Shown here: positions 34,319 to 43,095 of the stretch, piece by piece
How the letters are laid out: each line of letters starts with the position of its first letter
Position numbering within the stretch: the stretch's first letter is position 1
Notes under the pieces: model-generated
The model's database searches: none
Told to the model about the DNA's origin: nothing
What the model saw: only the letters and a program-made list of their open reading frames with translations
Source: Collinsella sp.
GTDB taxonomy: Bacteria > Actinomycetota > Coriobacteriia > Coriobacteriales > Coriobacteriaceae
Direction: 5' to 3'
NCBI GenBank assembly: GCA_018381235.1
Contig: JAGZSF010000002.1
Location: 1-64,000 of the forward strand
Length of the DNA: 64,000 bases
Position numbers and translations under genes: made by a program

Positions 34319-37150
34319 TTACTCCCCCAGCAGGGCCTTCTCGGGCGTGATCGGCAGCGAGCGAACCTGATGTCCGGTAGCGTGTGCCACGGCCGAGGCA
34401 ACGGCGGCGAGCGGCGTGTTGATGACGACCTCGCCGATCGACTTGGCGCCAAACGGGCCCGTCGGCTCGTAGCTCGGCTCAAAGGCCACGCGAATGCTGC
34501 CGATATCCAGGCGCGTGGGTAGCTTGTAGCTCATAAAGTTGCCGGTGCGCAGGCGACCGCGGTCGTCGTGCTCGACGATCTCGTAGAGCGCATGGCCTAT
34601 ACCCTGGGCAATGCCGCCCTCGGCCTGGACGCGCGCGAGCGCCTCGTTAATAACGGTGCCGCAGTCCACAGCCGCCGCGTAGTCCACCACGGTCACCTTG
34701 CCGGTGGCCTTATCGACCTCGACCTCGGCAATGCCGGCCATAAACGGCGGAGGCGAAACGGGCAGGCAGGCAGAGGCATGCGAGGTGAGCGCGTCACCGC
34801 CCGCGATGTTCTTGACGCACAGGTTGGCAAAGTCGCGCAGCGTGAGGTAGCGGTTCTGCTCGCGCGCGGCACGCTCGTCGGACAGGCGCACATACTGACC
34901 ATCAAAGACCACATCGGCGGCGTCCACGTCCCACATCTGGGCGGCCTTGGCGCAGATCTTCTCGCGCAGCTCGGTCGCGGCGTTCTTGGCTGCCAGGCCC
35001 GTCACGTACGTGCCCGAGCTCGCGTACGAGCCGGCGTCGAACGGCGACACGTCGGTGTCTACGCCGCGCACCACGATCAGGGAACTCTCCACGCCCAGCT
35101 CCTCGGCGGCAATCTGCGCCAGGATCGTGTCGACGCCCATGCCGTTATCGGTGGCGCCGGTGCCGATGGTAATGAAGCCGTCTTCCTCCAGGCGCATGTC
35201 GATGCCGGCGATATCCACGTTGGAAATGCCCGAGCCCTGCATGGTGAGCGCGCAGCCCAGGGCGCGCACGCGATCGCCCAGGTCGACGGCCAGCGGCTTG
35301 TCGCGCCAACCGATCATGTCCATCGCGCGCAGCAGGCAGCGGTCGAGTGCGCAGGCGTTGAGCTTCTCGTTGTAGTACTGCGGCATGATCTCGCCCTCGC
35401 GCACAATGTTCTTAAGGCGCAGGTCGGCGGGGTCCATGTGCAGCATGTCGGCGAGCTCGTTGACGGCGCTCTCCACAGCAAACTGGCCCTGGGTGGCACC
35501 GTAGCCGCGATACGCGCCGCCGCGGTTAGTGTTGGTGTAGACGGCGTCCCAGCTAAAGCGGCTCGCCTTCACATGGTTGTAGATGGGCAGGCTCTTGTGG
35601 CCCGAAAGACCGATCGTCGTGGTAGCGTGCTCGCCGTACGCGCCGGCGTTGGACAGCGTATGCAGGTCGATGGCCGTGATGGTGCCGTCGTTCATGGCGC
35701 CCAGCTTAACGGTCATCTGCATCTGGTGGCGCGAGTTGCCGGCGGTGATGGTCTCCTCACGGGTGTAGCAGCAATAGCTCGGACGGCCGGTCTGCTGGGT
35801 GACGAACGCCACGAAGATCTCGCAGCAGCCCGTCTGCTTGGAGCCAAAGCCGCCGCCGATGCGCGGCTTAATGACCTGCACCTGCGACTGCGGGATATCG
35901 AGCGACTGCGCGACCATGCGGCGCACGTGGAAGGGCACCTGCGTGGAGGTGGTCACCGAGATACGCCCGAACGCGTCGGTCGTCGCGAAGGCGCGGAAGG
36001 TTTCCATGGGCGCGGTCTGCGTGGCCTGGCTGGTGTAGGTGCGCTCAAAGACGATGTCACTCTGGGCAAATGCCTCGTCGAGGTTGCCAAAATCGCTGGT
36101 ACCGCTGCACACCAGGTTGCGGGGCACGTCGCCGCCCTGCGGGAACATAAAGGTCACGTCGCCCTCGGGGTGAACCACGATGTCGTTATCGAGTGCCTTG
36201 GTAAAGTCGAGCAGCGGCTCGAGTACCTCGTAGTCGACCTTGATGAGCTTGAGCGCCTTGTCGGCGGCCTCCTCGGTCTCGGCAGCGACGATCGCCACCT
36301 CCTCGTTTTGGTAACGGACGAGGTTCTCGAGAATCAGGCGGTCGTAGGGACTCGGCTGCGGATAGCTCTGGCCGGCGATGGTAAAGCGGCGCTGGGGCAC
36401 GTCCTCGTAGGTGTAGACGCCCACCACACCGGGCACCTTCAGGGCGCGCGACGTATCGATGGAGCGGATCTTGGCGCGGGCATACGGGCTGCGCTTGAGT
36501 TTGACGATGAGTGCGCCGGCGGGTACCAGGTCGCCCGTGTAGACGGGACGACCCTCGAGCAGTGCCTTCGAGTCCTTCTTGGGCTGCTTGTGGGTAATCT
36601 GCTTGTACGCGACACCGTCGGAGCTCGTGTCGTTGGCGGGCAGCTCGGGCATTTCGAAGCCCACCTTCACGCCGGACTCGTTGAGAAAGCGGACGATGGC
36701 GCGCAGCTGACTCTCGTAGCCGCTGCAACGGCAGAGGTTGCCGGCAAGCTGGCGCGACAGCTCCTCGCGCGTAGCGACGAGGCTCGGGTCCTCCTTGGCG
36801 GCGCGGGCAAGCGCCAGCACGTTCATGATGAGGCCGGGGGCGCAAAAACCGCACTGCTCGGCGCCTTCGGCAGCCATCGCACGGGCCAGCGCCTCAGACT
36901 CGGCTTTGAGGCCCTCGAGCGTGGTGATGGTGTGGCCCTCAACACGGGCGGCGGGAACCGAGCAGCTCAGCACCGGGTCGCCGTCGAGCCACACCGTGCA
37001 CAGGCCGCAGTTGGTGGTCTCACAGGCGCAGCGCACCGACGCACAACCCTGCTCGCGCAACAGTGCAAAGAGCATGGTGTCGGGGGCAATCTGAACCTTG
37101 ACCTTACGGCCGTTGAGCGTAAAGGAAAGATCGATGAGTTTGGCAGCCAT
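34319..37150 (-). CDS. Xanthine-dehydrogenase-family protein with fused 2Fe-2S and molybdopterin domains
   Basis: 943 residues. Residues 1-165 form the iron-sulfur part, with a plant-type cluster (CACETTNCGLCTVW and a later C) and a helical cluster (CGFCAPG, CRCSGYE). From about residue 200 the molybdenum part follows, with IGGGFGSKQTGC, GGAYRGYGATQGQF and the terminal catalytic-glutamate motif GAKSIGEV. Such enzymes hydroxylate purines or other heterocycles. Fusion of FeS and Mo domains with a separate FAD gene upstream resembles purine hydroxylases of anaerobes, some of which depend on selenium. The start overlaps the FAD-subunit stop (TAATG). The substrate is not determined by sequence. 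Confidence 0.85.
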   Translation of the reverse strand: MAAKLIDLSFTLNGRKVKVQIAPDTMLFALLREQGCASVRCACETTNCGLCTVWLDGDPVLSCSVPAARVEGHTITTLEGLKAESEALARAMAAEGAEQCGFCAPGLIMNVLALARAAKEDPSLVATREELSRQLAGNLCRCSGYESQLRAIVRFLNESGVKVGFEMPELPANDTSSDGVAYKQITHKQPKKDSKALLEGRPVYTGDLVPAGALIVKLKRSPYARAKIRSIDTSRALKVPGVVGVYTYEDVPQRRFTIAGQSYPQPSPYDRLILENLVRYQNEEVAIVAAETEEAADKALKLIKVDYEVLEPLLDFTKALDNDIVVHPEGDVTFMFPQGGDVPRNLVCSGTSDFGNLDEAFAQSDIVFERTYTSQATQTAPMETFRAFATTDAFGRISVTTSTQVPFHVRRMVAQSLDIPQSQVQVIKPRIGGGFGSKQTGCCEIFVAFVTQQTGRPSYCCYTREETITAGNSRHQMQMTVKLGAMNDGTITAIDLHTLSNAGAYGEHATTTIGLSGHKSLPIYNHVKASRFSWDAVYTNTNRGGAYRGYGATQGQFAVESAVNELADMLHMDPADLRLKNIVREGEIMPQYYNEKLNACALDRCLLRAMDMIGWRDKPLAVDLGDRVRALGCALTMQGSGISNVDIAGIDMRLEEDGFITIGTGATDNGMGVDTILAQIAAEELGVESSLIVVRGVDTDVSPFDAGSYASSGTYVTGLAAKNAATELREKICAKAAQMWDVDAADVVFDGQYVRLSDERAAREQNRYLTLRDFANLCVKNIAGGDALTSHASACLPVSPPPFMAGIAEVEVDKATGKVTVVDYAAAVDCGTVINEALARVQAEGGIAQGIGHALYEIVEHDDRGRLRTGNFMSYKLPTRLDIGSIRVAFEPSYEPTGPFGAKSIGEVVINTPLAAVASAVAHATGHQVRSLPITPEKALLGE

Positions 37151-38064
37151 TAGCGCACCTCGCTAGAATCGACGCCGGGCACGCGGCGGCAGGAATACTC
37201 GTCCGTGGCAAACTTAGGAATCTGCACGCCCTCGAGCTCGCGGGCAAGCGCGGCCGAAAGCTCGATGCCGGCGGCGCGACGCACAGCCTGAATCGCCAGC
37301 GGGGCCGAGATGCGGCGGCGGTAGTCGGCCGAGCCCCACAGGTTGGTGCCATAGCTCAGCGCGCGTACGGACGCGGCCAGGGCACGCAGCTCGTCCTCGG
37401 AAGGCCGCTCGTTCACCAGGCCGCATGCCTCGCCCTGCAGCAGGGTCGCGCGCAACGGGCGGGCACCCACGGTGACGTGCCAGCTGTTGTCCCACCAGGC
37501 AGCGGTGACGTTTAAGGAGGGGAAGTCGGTCGCGGCCTTGCGCACGGCCTCATAGCTTGCGCGGTAATCGTGCTTAACGACCACGACGTGCTCGATCACG
37601 TCGCGCACATAGCCCATGTCCACGAACTCGGCGAGCGGCACGCGGCCGGCACCCGTCAGCTCAACATACGAATCGAGCGCCAAAAATGCCGAGAGCACGT
37701 CCGAAAAACCAAAGCGACCGTAAATGCTGCCGCCCACCGTGGCGGTGTTGCGCAGCTGCACGCCCACGATATCGTGGACGGCAAACTCAAAGACATGGTT
37801 GACAAGCGCGTTGAGCCCGACATGGCGCTCGAGCTGGCGCAGGGTACACATGGCACCGATGCGAAACTCGGTCTCGGTCTCCTCAATCTGATCGAGTCCG
37901 CAGGCCGAAAGGTCAATCGCCGTCGCCATGCGACGCGAACCCAGGCGCATCCAGATGCCGCCGCCCACAATCTTGTTGTTGCGGTTCTTCTGCAAGAGCT
38001 CATAGGCTTCGGCCGCGCTTCCAACACGGACGTAGGTACCGAACTTGAGCACGTTCTCCCCCAT
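37150..38064 (-). CDS. FAD-binding subunit of the molybdenum hydroxylase
   Basis: This 304-residue protein has the CO-dehydrogenase/xanthine-dehydrogenase flavoprotein fold: NNKIVGGGIWMRLGSRRMATAIDLSACGL near the N-terminus for the first FAD loop (only the pattern is quoted in part), then RNTATVGGSIYGRFGFSDVL for the second. It passes electrons from the iron-sulfur centres to NAD or another acceptor. It is the first gene of a two-gene operon, and the next ATG overlaps its stop codon. Its ATG follows GAAGAG; GTG at the fifth codon, after GGGGGAG, is another possible start. Confidence 0.85.
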   Translation of the reverse strand: MGENVLKFGTYVRVGSAAEAYELLQKNRNNKIVGGGIWMRLGSRRMATAIDLSACGLDQIEETETEFRIGAMCTLRQLERHVGLNALVNHVFEFAVHDIVGVQLRNTATVGGSIYGRFGFSDVLSAFLALDSYVELTGAGRVPLAEFVDMGYVRDVIEHVVVVKHDYRASYEAVRKAATDFPSLNVTAAWWDNSWHVTVGARPLRATLLQGEACGLVNERPSEDELRALAASVRALSYGTNLWGSADYRRRISAPLAIQAVRRAAGIELSAALARELEGVQIPKFATDEYSCRRVPGVDSSEVR

Positions 38065-38127
38065 CTCTTCACTTGTCCAGTGTCCTCTAGTGTACCAAAC
38101 GAGGGCGCACGGCCCTCACCACCATAG

Positions 38128-38159
38128 AAAAAGGCTCCCGGCACAAATGCTGGGAGCCT
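38128..38159 (-). terminator. Intrinsic terminator of gdhA
   Basis: GGCTCCCGGCA and TGCTGGGAGCC form an 11-position stem with a four-base loop. On the minus strand it is followed by TTTTT, 25 bases past the gdhA stop codon. Confidence 0.85.
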
Positions 38160-38184
38160 CATCAGTTGCTATGTCGAGCTGGAT

Positions 38185-39540
38185 TTAGCAGACGCCCTGG
38201 GCGAGCATGGCGTCGGCGACCTTCAGGAAGCCGGCGATGTTGGCGCCCATGACGAAGTTGCCCTCCTGGCCGTACTCCTTGGCGGTGTCGTCCACGTTGT
38301 GGAACATGCCGCGCATGAGCTGCTCGAGCTTGCCGTCGACCTCCTCGAAGGTCCAGGACAGGTGCTCGGCGTTCTGGCTCATCTCCAGGCCGGACACGAG
38401 CACGCCGCCGGCGTTGGCAGCCTTACCGGGCATAAAGGCGACGCCGTTCTCCTGGAAGTAAGTCGTGGCCTCGATGGTCGTGGGCATGTTCGCGCCCTCG
38501 CCGACCACCTTGCAGCCGTTGGCGACGAGCGCCTGGGCATCCTCGAGCAGCAGCGTGTTCTCGCGAGCGCAGGGCAGCGCGATGTCGCAGGGCAGCTGCC
38601 ACACGCCGCGGCCGTCACCCTCGTGCCACGTGGCATTGGGCTTCTCATCGACGTACATGGCGAGCGTAACGCCCTTGTCGTGGCCGGAGCGCTTCTTGTT
38701 GTAGACATGCTCGAGCACGGTGTAGTCGATGCCGTCGGGATCCTCGACCCAGCCATGGGTGTCGGAGCAGGCCAGCACCTTGCCGCCGAGCTGGGAGACC
38801 TTCTGGACCGCGTAGATGGCGACGTTACCGGAGCCGTGAACGACGACGTTCTTGCCCTCGAAGGAGTCGCCGCGGCTCTTGAGGTACTCGTCCACAAAGT
38901 AGGCCAGGCCGTAGCCGGTGGCCTCGGTACGGGCGAGCGAGCCGCCAAAAGAGAGGCCCTTGCCGGTAAGGACGCCGGTCCACTCATTGGTCAGGCGCTT
39001 GTACTGACCGAACAGGTAGGCAACCTCGCGGCCGCCAACGCCCAGGTCGCCGGCGGGAACGTCGGTGTTGGGGCCGATGTGGCGATAGAGCTCGGTCATG
39101 AAGGACTGGCAGAAGTGCATGATCTCGTTGTTGGACTTGCCCTTGGGGTCAAAGTCGGAACCGCCCTTGCCGCCGCCCATGGGAAGGGTGGTCAGGCTGT
39201 TCTTGAGGATCTGCTCCAGGCCCAGGAACTTGAGCATGCCCAGGGTGACCGTCGGGTTAAAGCGCAGGCCGCCCTTGTAGGGTCCAATGGCAGAGTTGAA
39301 CTCGACGCGGTAACCGCGGTTGACCTGAACCTTGCCCTGGTCGTCGACCCAGGGAACACGGAACATGACGATGCGCTCGGGCTCGACGAGGCGCTCAAGC
39401 AGGGCGGCCTCCTCGTACTCGGGATGGGCGTCGAGCGCCGGCTGGATGGTGCCGAGAATCTCGGTCGCGGCCTGGATGAACTCAGGCTGCTCGGGATAGC
39501 GGGCCTTGAGCTCGTCGAGAACTTTCTGCGTGTAGCTCAT
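38185..39540 (-). CDS. gdhA: NADP-type glutamate dehydrogenase
   Basis: About 451 residues, the size of the bacterial hexameric enzyme. It converts 2-oxoglutarate and ammonium to glutamate. The catalytic region reads LPMGGGKGGSDFDPKGKS near residue 120, with PAGDLGVGGREVAYLFGQYK following. The nucleotide-binding fold has VVVHGSGNVAIYAVQKV near residue 240. NADP rather than NAD use is inferred from overall likeness to the assimilatory family. GGAGGAAGC before ATG 39540 fixes the start; the frame extends to 39588. Confidence 0.93.
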   Translation of the reverse strand: MSYTQKVLDELKARYPEQPEFIQAATEILGTIQPALDAHPEYEEAALLERLVEPERIVMFRVPWVDDQGKVQVNRGYRVEFNSAIGPYKGGLRFNPTVTLGMLKFLGLEQILKNSLTTLPMGGGKGGSDFDPKGKSNNEIMHFCQSFMTELYRHIGPNTDVPAGDLGVGGREVAYLFGQYKRLTNEWTGVLTGKGLSFGGSLARTEATGYGLAYFVDEYLKSRGDSFEGKNVVVHGSGNVAIYAVQKVSQLGGKVLACSDTHGWVEDPDGIDYTVLEHVYNKKRSGHDKGVTLAMYVDEKPNATWHEGDGRGVWQLPCDIALPCARENTLLLEDAQALVANGCKVVGEGANMPTTIEATTYFQENGVAFMPGKAANAGGVLVSGLEMSQNAEHLSWTFEEVDGKLEQLMRGMFHNVDDTAKEYGQEGNFVMGANIAGFLKVADAMLAQGVC

Positions 39541-39751
39541 GCTTCCTCCAATTGATGGAAAAGAAAAGTGTCGTTCGAGGCGCCCCATGCGCCGCGAGCT
39601 TTATCGAGTATGGATAATATCGCACTGTTGCAGCAAAGTTTCGCATAAGCCGACGAGCAGATGTTTCGTTTTGATTACGATGCAGGTAGAAGCGTTTTTG
39701 AGTGCCCAACGCGCAAATCGCGTGTTTCGAAGCTGTTTCGTCCACATGTTC

Positions 39752-39790
39752 CAAACCACCACATTGGGGACAGGCACCTTTGTGGTGGTG
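39752..39790. repeat. GGGACAG-type palindrome downstream of the DUF3343 gene
   Basis: ACCACCACA and TGTGGTGGT enclose TTGGGGACAGGCACCT. The central GGGACAG and the palindromic flanks link it with the sites at 18832 and 30384. The rest of the 256-base gap between this gene and gdhA shows only a possible -10 (TATTAT) for gdhA. Confidence 0.6.
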
Positions 39791-39796
39791 TGGTGG

Positions 39797-40192
39797 CTAG
39801 AGGACGAGCTGATGGTAGTCGGCAGGGGCTATGCGGCCCTCGGTGGCGGCTCGGAAGGCGGCGAGCGCATCGCCCGAGAATGGCATGGCCCAGCACAGCC
39901 CGCAGCCTGCGGTAATGGAGCCGGGCAGTGGCATGATGCGCCCGGGCACACCGGCGGCAAGACACAGCTGTTCGCATTCCATCACATCGAAGGTGCTATC
40001 GAACGACACGATGATTTTGCGTTCATGGTCGAGAGCATCACCGGACGGGCCTTCGCGGTGTGCATCGCGATACGCCGCGGCGGCCGCTTCCTCTTCCGCA
40101 GTATGTCCACAGCCACCGCAACCGCAGGTACAGGGTTCGGACCCGTCGCAAGTGCAAGGTTCTCCCGTGTCGGGACAAATATCGTGAGACAT
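39797..40192 (-). CDS. DUF3343 (Se/S-carrier-like) protein with cysteine-rich head
   Basis: The C-terminal 80 residues (IIVSFDSTFDVMECEQLC through GCGLCWAMPFSGD) match the small DUF3343 domain, which in other genomes travels with selenium-use genes and is proposed to carry selenium or sulfur through its conserved cysteines. The first 30 residues are a run of C-x-C and C-G-C motifs (CTCDGSEPCTCGCGGCGH) that could bind a metal or selenide; such a head is not part of the basic domain. GGAGTTGCC precedes ATG 40192. It ends the selenium/formate island, just after mobA. Function is inferred from family and place. Confidence 0.7.
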   Translation of the reverse strand: MSHDICPDTGEPCTCDGSEPCTCGCGGCGHTAEEEAAAAAYRDAHREGPSGDALDHERKIIVSFDSTFDVMECEQLCLAAGVPGRIMPLPGSITAGCGLCWAMPFSGDALAAFRAATEGRIAPADYHQLVL

Positions 40193-40207
40193 GGCAACTC
40201 CAATCGT

Positions 40208-40841
40208 CTAGGCGAGTAACTCGGCCGCCGCAAACTCCTCGGGCGTATTGACGTTCTCGAAGCAGAGCGTCGAGCCGGCGACCGCGACAATCTGAGGCTC
40301 GTCCAAATACCCGGCATTCACCCGGTCGATCAGGCAGCGGATTCGCTGACGGTCATCGGCGAGCAGCTCTTGGGCAACCGGCGCACACGCGACACGGCGC
40401 CAGACGGCGCAAAGCGGCTCAATCCCCCGCTCCTCGCGCGGCACGCACACGTCGAGTGCCTCGGCCTCAGCACGATCGGCAAGCGCGCCGATGAGTTCCG
40501 GCGAGACAAACGGCATATCGCAGGCGACGATCGCCACGAGCGGCAATCGGGCCGCGGCCAACGAGCTCGCGATGCCGCGCATGGCACCGGCGGGACCGTC
40601 GACGTCCATCACCACGCGGGGGCGCAGGCCATCAAACATAAACTCCTCAAGATAGGCAAGCTCGCTGGGACGCGAAGTCGTCACGACCAACTCGCCGGCA
40701 ACCGGCGCCAGCCGACCCAGCACGCGCTCGATGAGCGGCTCGCCGCAAAACGCCATGCGCGCCTTATCGCAGCCCATGCGCGACGACAACCCGCCCGCCT
40801 GGACGACACAAGAAAGATCGGCACGTCTTACGGTAGTCATA
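40208..40841 (-). CDS. mobA: Molybdenum cofactor guanylyltransferase
   Basis: This 210-residue nucleotidyltransferase joins GMP to molybdopterin to make the bis-MGD cofactor used by FdhF and its relatives. The GTP-binding loop is VVQAGGLSSRMGCDKARM, and the metal site is in IVACDMPFVSP. The related MocA, which makes the cytosine form for xanthine dehydrogenases, differs only subtly, so I cannot exclude it, but the DSMO-reductase-type enzymes nearby favour MobA. ATG 40841 lies ten bases after GGAGGT; the open frame continues upstream without family similarity. It stands between tRNA-Sec and the DUF3343 gene. Confidence 0.82.
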
Positions 40842-40994
40842 CGACAAAACACCTCCATCGGCATGCTCGAAACCCGATGCACGAAGCTAAATACAGCCGC
40901 CGAAATAGCGGCGCTACGAAAAGCTCGTGCAAAAACAAAACAGCGCCTTTGCGGCACGCAGCAAGACCGCGAGCACAAAAGCGCTGGTAGCGTA

Positions 40995-41091
40995 TGGCGG
41001 GAACGTATGTGAATCGAACACATCCAAGACGTTTTGCACGCCTCGCAACGGTTTTGAGGACCGCGGAGCCCACCGGAGCCCATCCGTTCCC
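40995..41091 (-). tRNA. selC: tRNA-Sec (anticodon UCA)
   Basis: Ninety-seven bases with encoded CCA (40995-40997). The acceptor stem GGGAACG pairs with CGTTCCC. A long D stem (GGGCTCC..GGGCTCC region) is followed by an anticodon arm GGTCCTCAAAACC with UCA, a long variable arm (GCGAGGCGTGCAAAACGTCT) and a T arm ATGTG-TTCGATT-CACAT. These are the hallmarks of the selenocysteine tRNA, which is charged with serine, converted by SelA and delivered by SelB. It lies 36 bases after the end of selB. Confidence 0.95.
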
Positions 41092-41127
41092 AAGTGCGGC
41101 GGTATTTTACCAAACCGAGCAGCCAAT

Positions 41128-43095
41128 CTAGCGCAGGGAGCGCAGGCCGCCGGCATCCTTGTCGAGCACCGTAAAGCGCACGGCATCCAGGTGCTCCAAG
41201 ATGCTGATGGCGCGTCTGCGCGACACACCCAGGGCCTCGCGCAGCACGCTCGTGGTCGCAGCGCCGCCGGCTGCCTCAATGGCGACGGCGACGAGCTCAC
41301 GCGCATGGGCCTCGGCGGCGGCAGACAGGGCAACGTCGCGCTCGACCTTAACGATCGAGCGGTTGAGCGAAAGCTCGCGCAGGGCACGCGTCATGGTGTC
41401 GCGACCGAGCTGCAGCTGTTCGCCCACCTCGGGAAGCGCCGGTGCATCCAGGCCAGCCTCGTCAAGCAGCGCGACGATGCGCTCGCAAGCCTCTCGCACC
41501 ACGCGTGCCGCCGCGGCGGCCGAATGCGGATCGAATACCTCGGCGCCCTCGGCGGCGCACACGCCACGCGAGCAGCCCTCGGCAATCAGAGCCGAGGCAA
41601 CGCCTTCATCAGCGGCAGGCCACGCAGCATGGGCAACGGCGCCAGGCGTAAAGCCCGTCTCCTTGGGGGCAGCCGCGTGCATGGCGGACAGGGTCGCCGC
41701 CAGCGTACCCATTGCGGCATCGAGCGCGGAAGCATCTGCATACAGCGAGCCATCCGAGCCAGCAAGCGCGCAAGCAGCGCCCTTCGCCACCAACTCGCGC
41801 AACGCCGCCTCAGCCTCACCGGCAACAAGATCGAGCGCCGCGGTAACATCGGCAGCCGCAACCGGCAGCGCTTGCAGCGCCAGCCACGCATCCACCGCGC
41901 ACGCAATATCTCCAGCCTCGAGCGCCACATACAGCGCACGCTCTCCTTCGGCATGCTCGCGCGAACGACGGCAACGCGAAAGCAGCACACGCCCGCCGCC
42001 AATGAGCATAACGGGCGAATACGACAGCACCACAGCATGGTCTCCGGCTCGCAGCGGCAGCGGCTCCTCCAAGCGCACCTGCACGGTACGGGTCTCGCCC
42101 ACCGCCATGGGGGTCTCGCCCTCCATAAGCATGATGCGGCCGACAACCTCGGCCGTACCCGCCATCACATGCACGCGCGCGCCCGACTCGAGCACACGCG
42201 GTTTAGCGCCCTCGCGGCCCAGGTAGGTAAACGTCATCATAAAGCGCAGCGTCTGACCAAAACGGCCCTCCACGCCGAGCATCTCGCCGCGATCGAGTGC
42301 GGCGACAGCATCGCCCACCAAGTTGAGCGCCACACGCTGACCGGGCAACGCCTGCTGCGTGTCGCCATGCACCTGGATCCCGCGTACGCGGCAGACCGTG
42401 CGCGACGGCAGCGCGACGAGCTCATCGCCCACCGCAACCGGCGCATCGTGCAGCGTTCCCGTCACGACGGTGCCGGCGCCCTTGATCGTAAAGCAGCGGT
42501 CAATCGGCAGGCGCGGCGCGGCATCGCTCCGCTCGACACGCTCGCGACAGGTATCCCAGCAGACACCCACCTGCTCGTCGAGCACCGCAAGCAGCCCGTC
42601 AATCCCCTCGCCCGTCTTAGACGACACGGGCACAATTGGCGCGCCCTCAAACACGGTACCCGACAAAAAGTCATCGACATCGAGCTCGGCAAGCTCGGTC
42701 ATCTCGGCGTCGGCCAGATCACACATCGTCAGCGCGACCACCATATGCGTGACGCCCAGCAGCTCCAGCACATGCACGTGCTCGCGGGTCTGCGGCATCA
42801 CGCCCTCGACGGCCGAAACCACCAGCACGGCAACGTCGATGCCCGTGGCACCCTGCACCATGGCGCGCAGGTAATGCGCGTGGCCCGGCACGTCGACCAG
42901 GCCAACGATCTTGCCACTCGGCAGCGCCAGCTCGCCAAAGCCCAGCTCCACCGTCATGCCGCGACGGCGCTCGACCTCCAGACGATCGGGATTCTTGCCG
43001 GTCAGCGCCTCGATCAGCGCCGACTTACCGTGGTCAACGTGGCCCGCCGTGCCAACGATAACGGGACACTCCACCAGCGCCTGAACCTCACTCAT
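41128..43095 (-). CDS. selB: Selenocysteine-specific elongation factor SelB
   Basis: This 655-residue GTPase brings Sec-tRNA to UGA codons that carry a SECIS hairpin. The G domain has GTAGHVDHGKSALIEALTG (G1), RRRGMTVELGF (G2), DVPGHAHYLRAMVQGA (G3) and VALTMCDLADAE in the G4 region. Two beta-barrel domains follow, then a C-terminal half of winged helices that binds SECIS RNA (last repeat ISILEHLDAVRFTVLDKDAG). The length fits the family. The ATG lies inside the last codons of selA, so the two are coupled. Confidence 0.95.
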   Translation of the reverse strand: MSEVQALVECPVIVGTAGHVDHGKSALIEALTGKNPDRLEVERRRGMTVELGFGELALPSGKIVGLVDVPGHAHYLRAMVQGATGIDVAVLVVSAVEGVMPQTREHVHVLELLGVTHMVVALTMCDLADAEMTELAELDVDDFLSGTVFEGAPIVPVSSKTGEGIDGLLAVLDEQVGVCWDTCRERVERSDAAPRLPIDRCFTIKGAGTVVTGTLHDAPVAVGDELVALPSRTVCRVRGIQVHGDTQQALPGQRVALNLVGDAVAALDRGEMLGVEGRFGQTLRFMMTFTYLGREGAKPRVLESGARVHVMAGTAEVVGRIMLMEGETPMAVGETRTVQVRLEEPLPLRAGDHAVVLSYSPVMLIGGGRVLLSRCRRSREHAEGERALYVALEAGDIACAVDAWLALQALPVAAADVTAALDLVAGEAEAALRELVAKGAACALAGSDGSLYADASALDAAMGTLAATLSAMHAAAPKETGFTPGAVAHAAWPAADEGVASALIAEGCSRGVCAAEGAEVFDPHSAAAAARVVREACERIVALLDEAGLDAPALPEVGEQLQLGRDTMTRALRELSLNRSIVKVERDVALSAAAEAHARELVAVAIEAAGGAATTSVLREALGVSRRRAISILEHLDAVRFTVLDKDAGGLRSLR

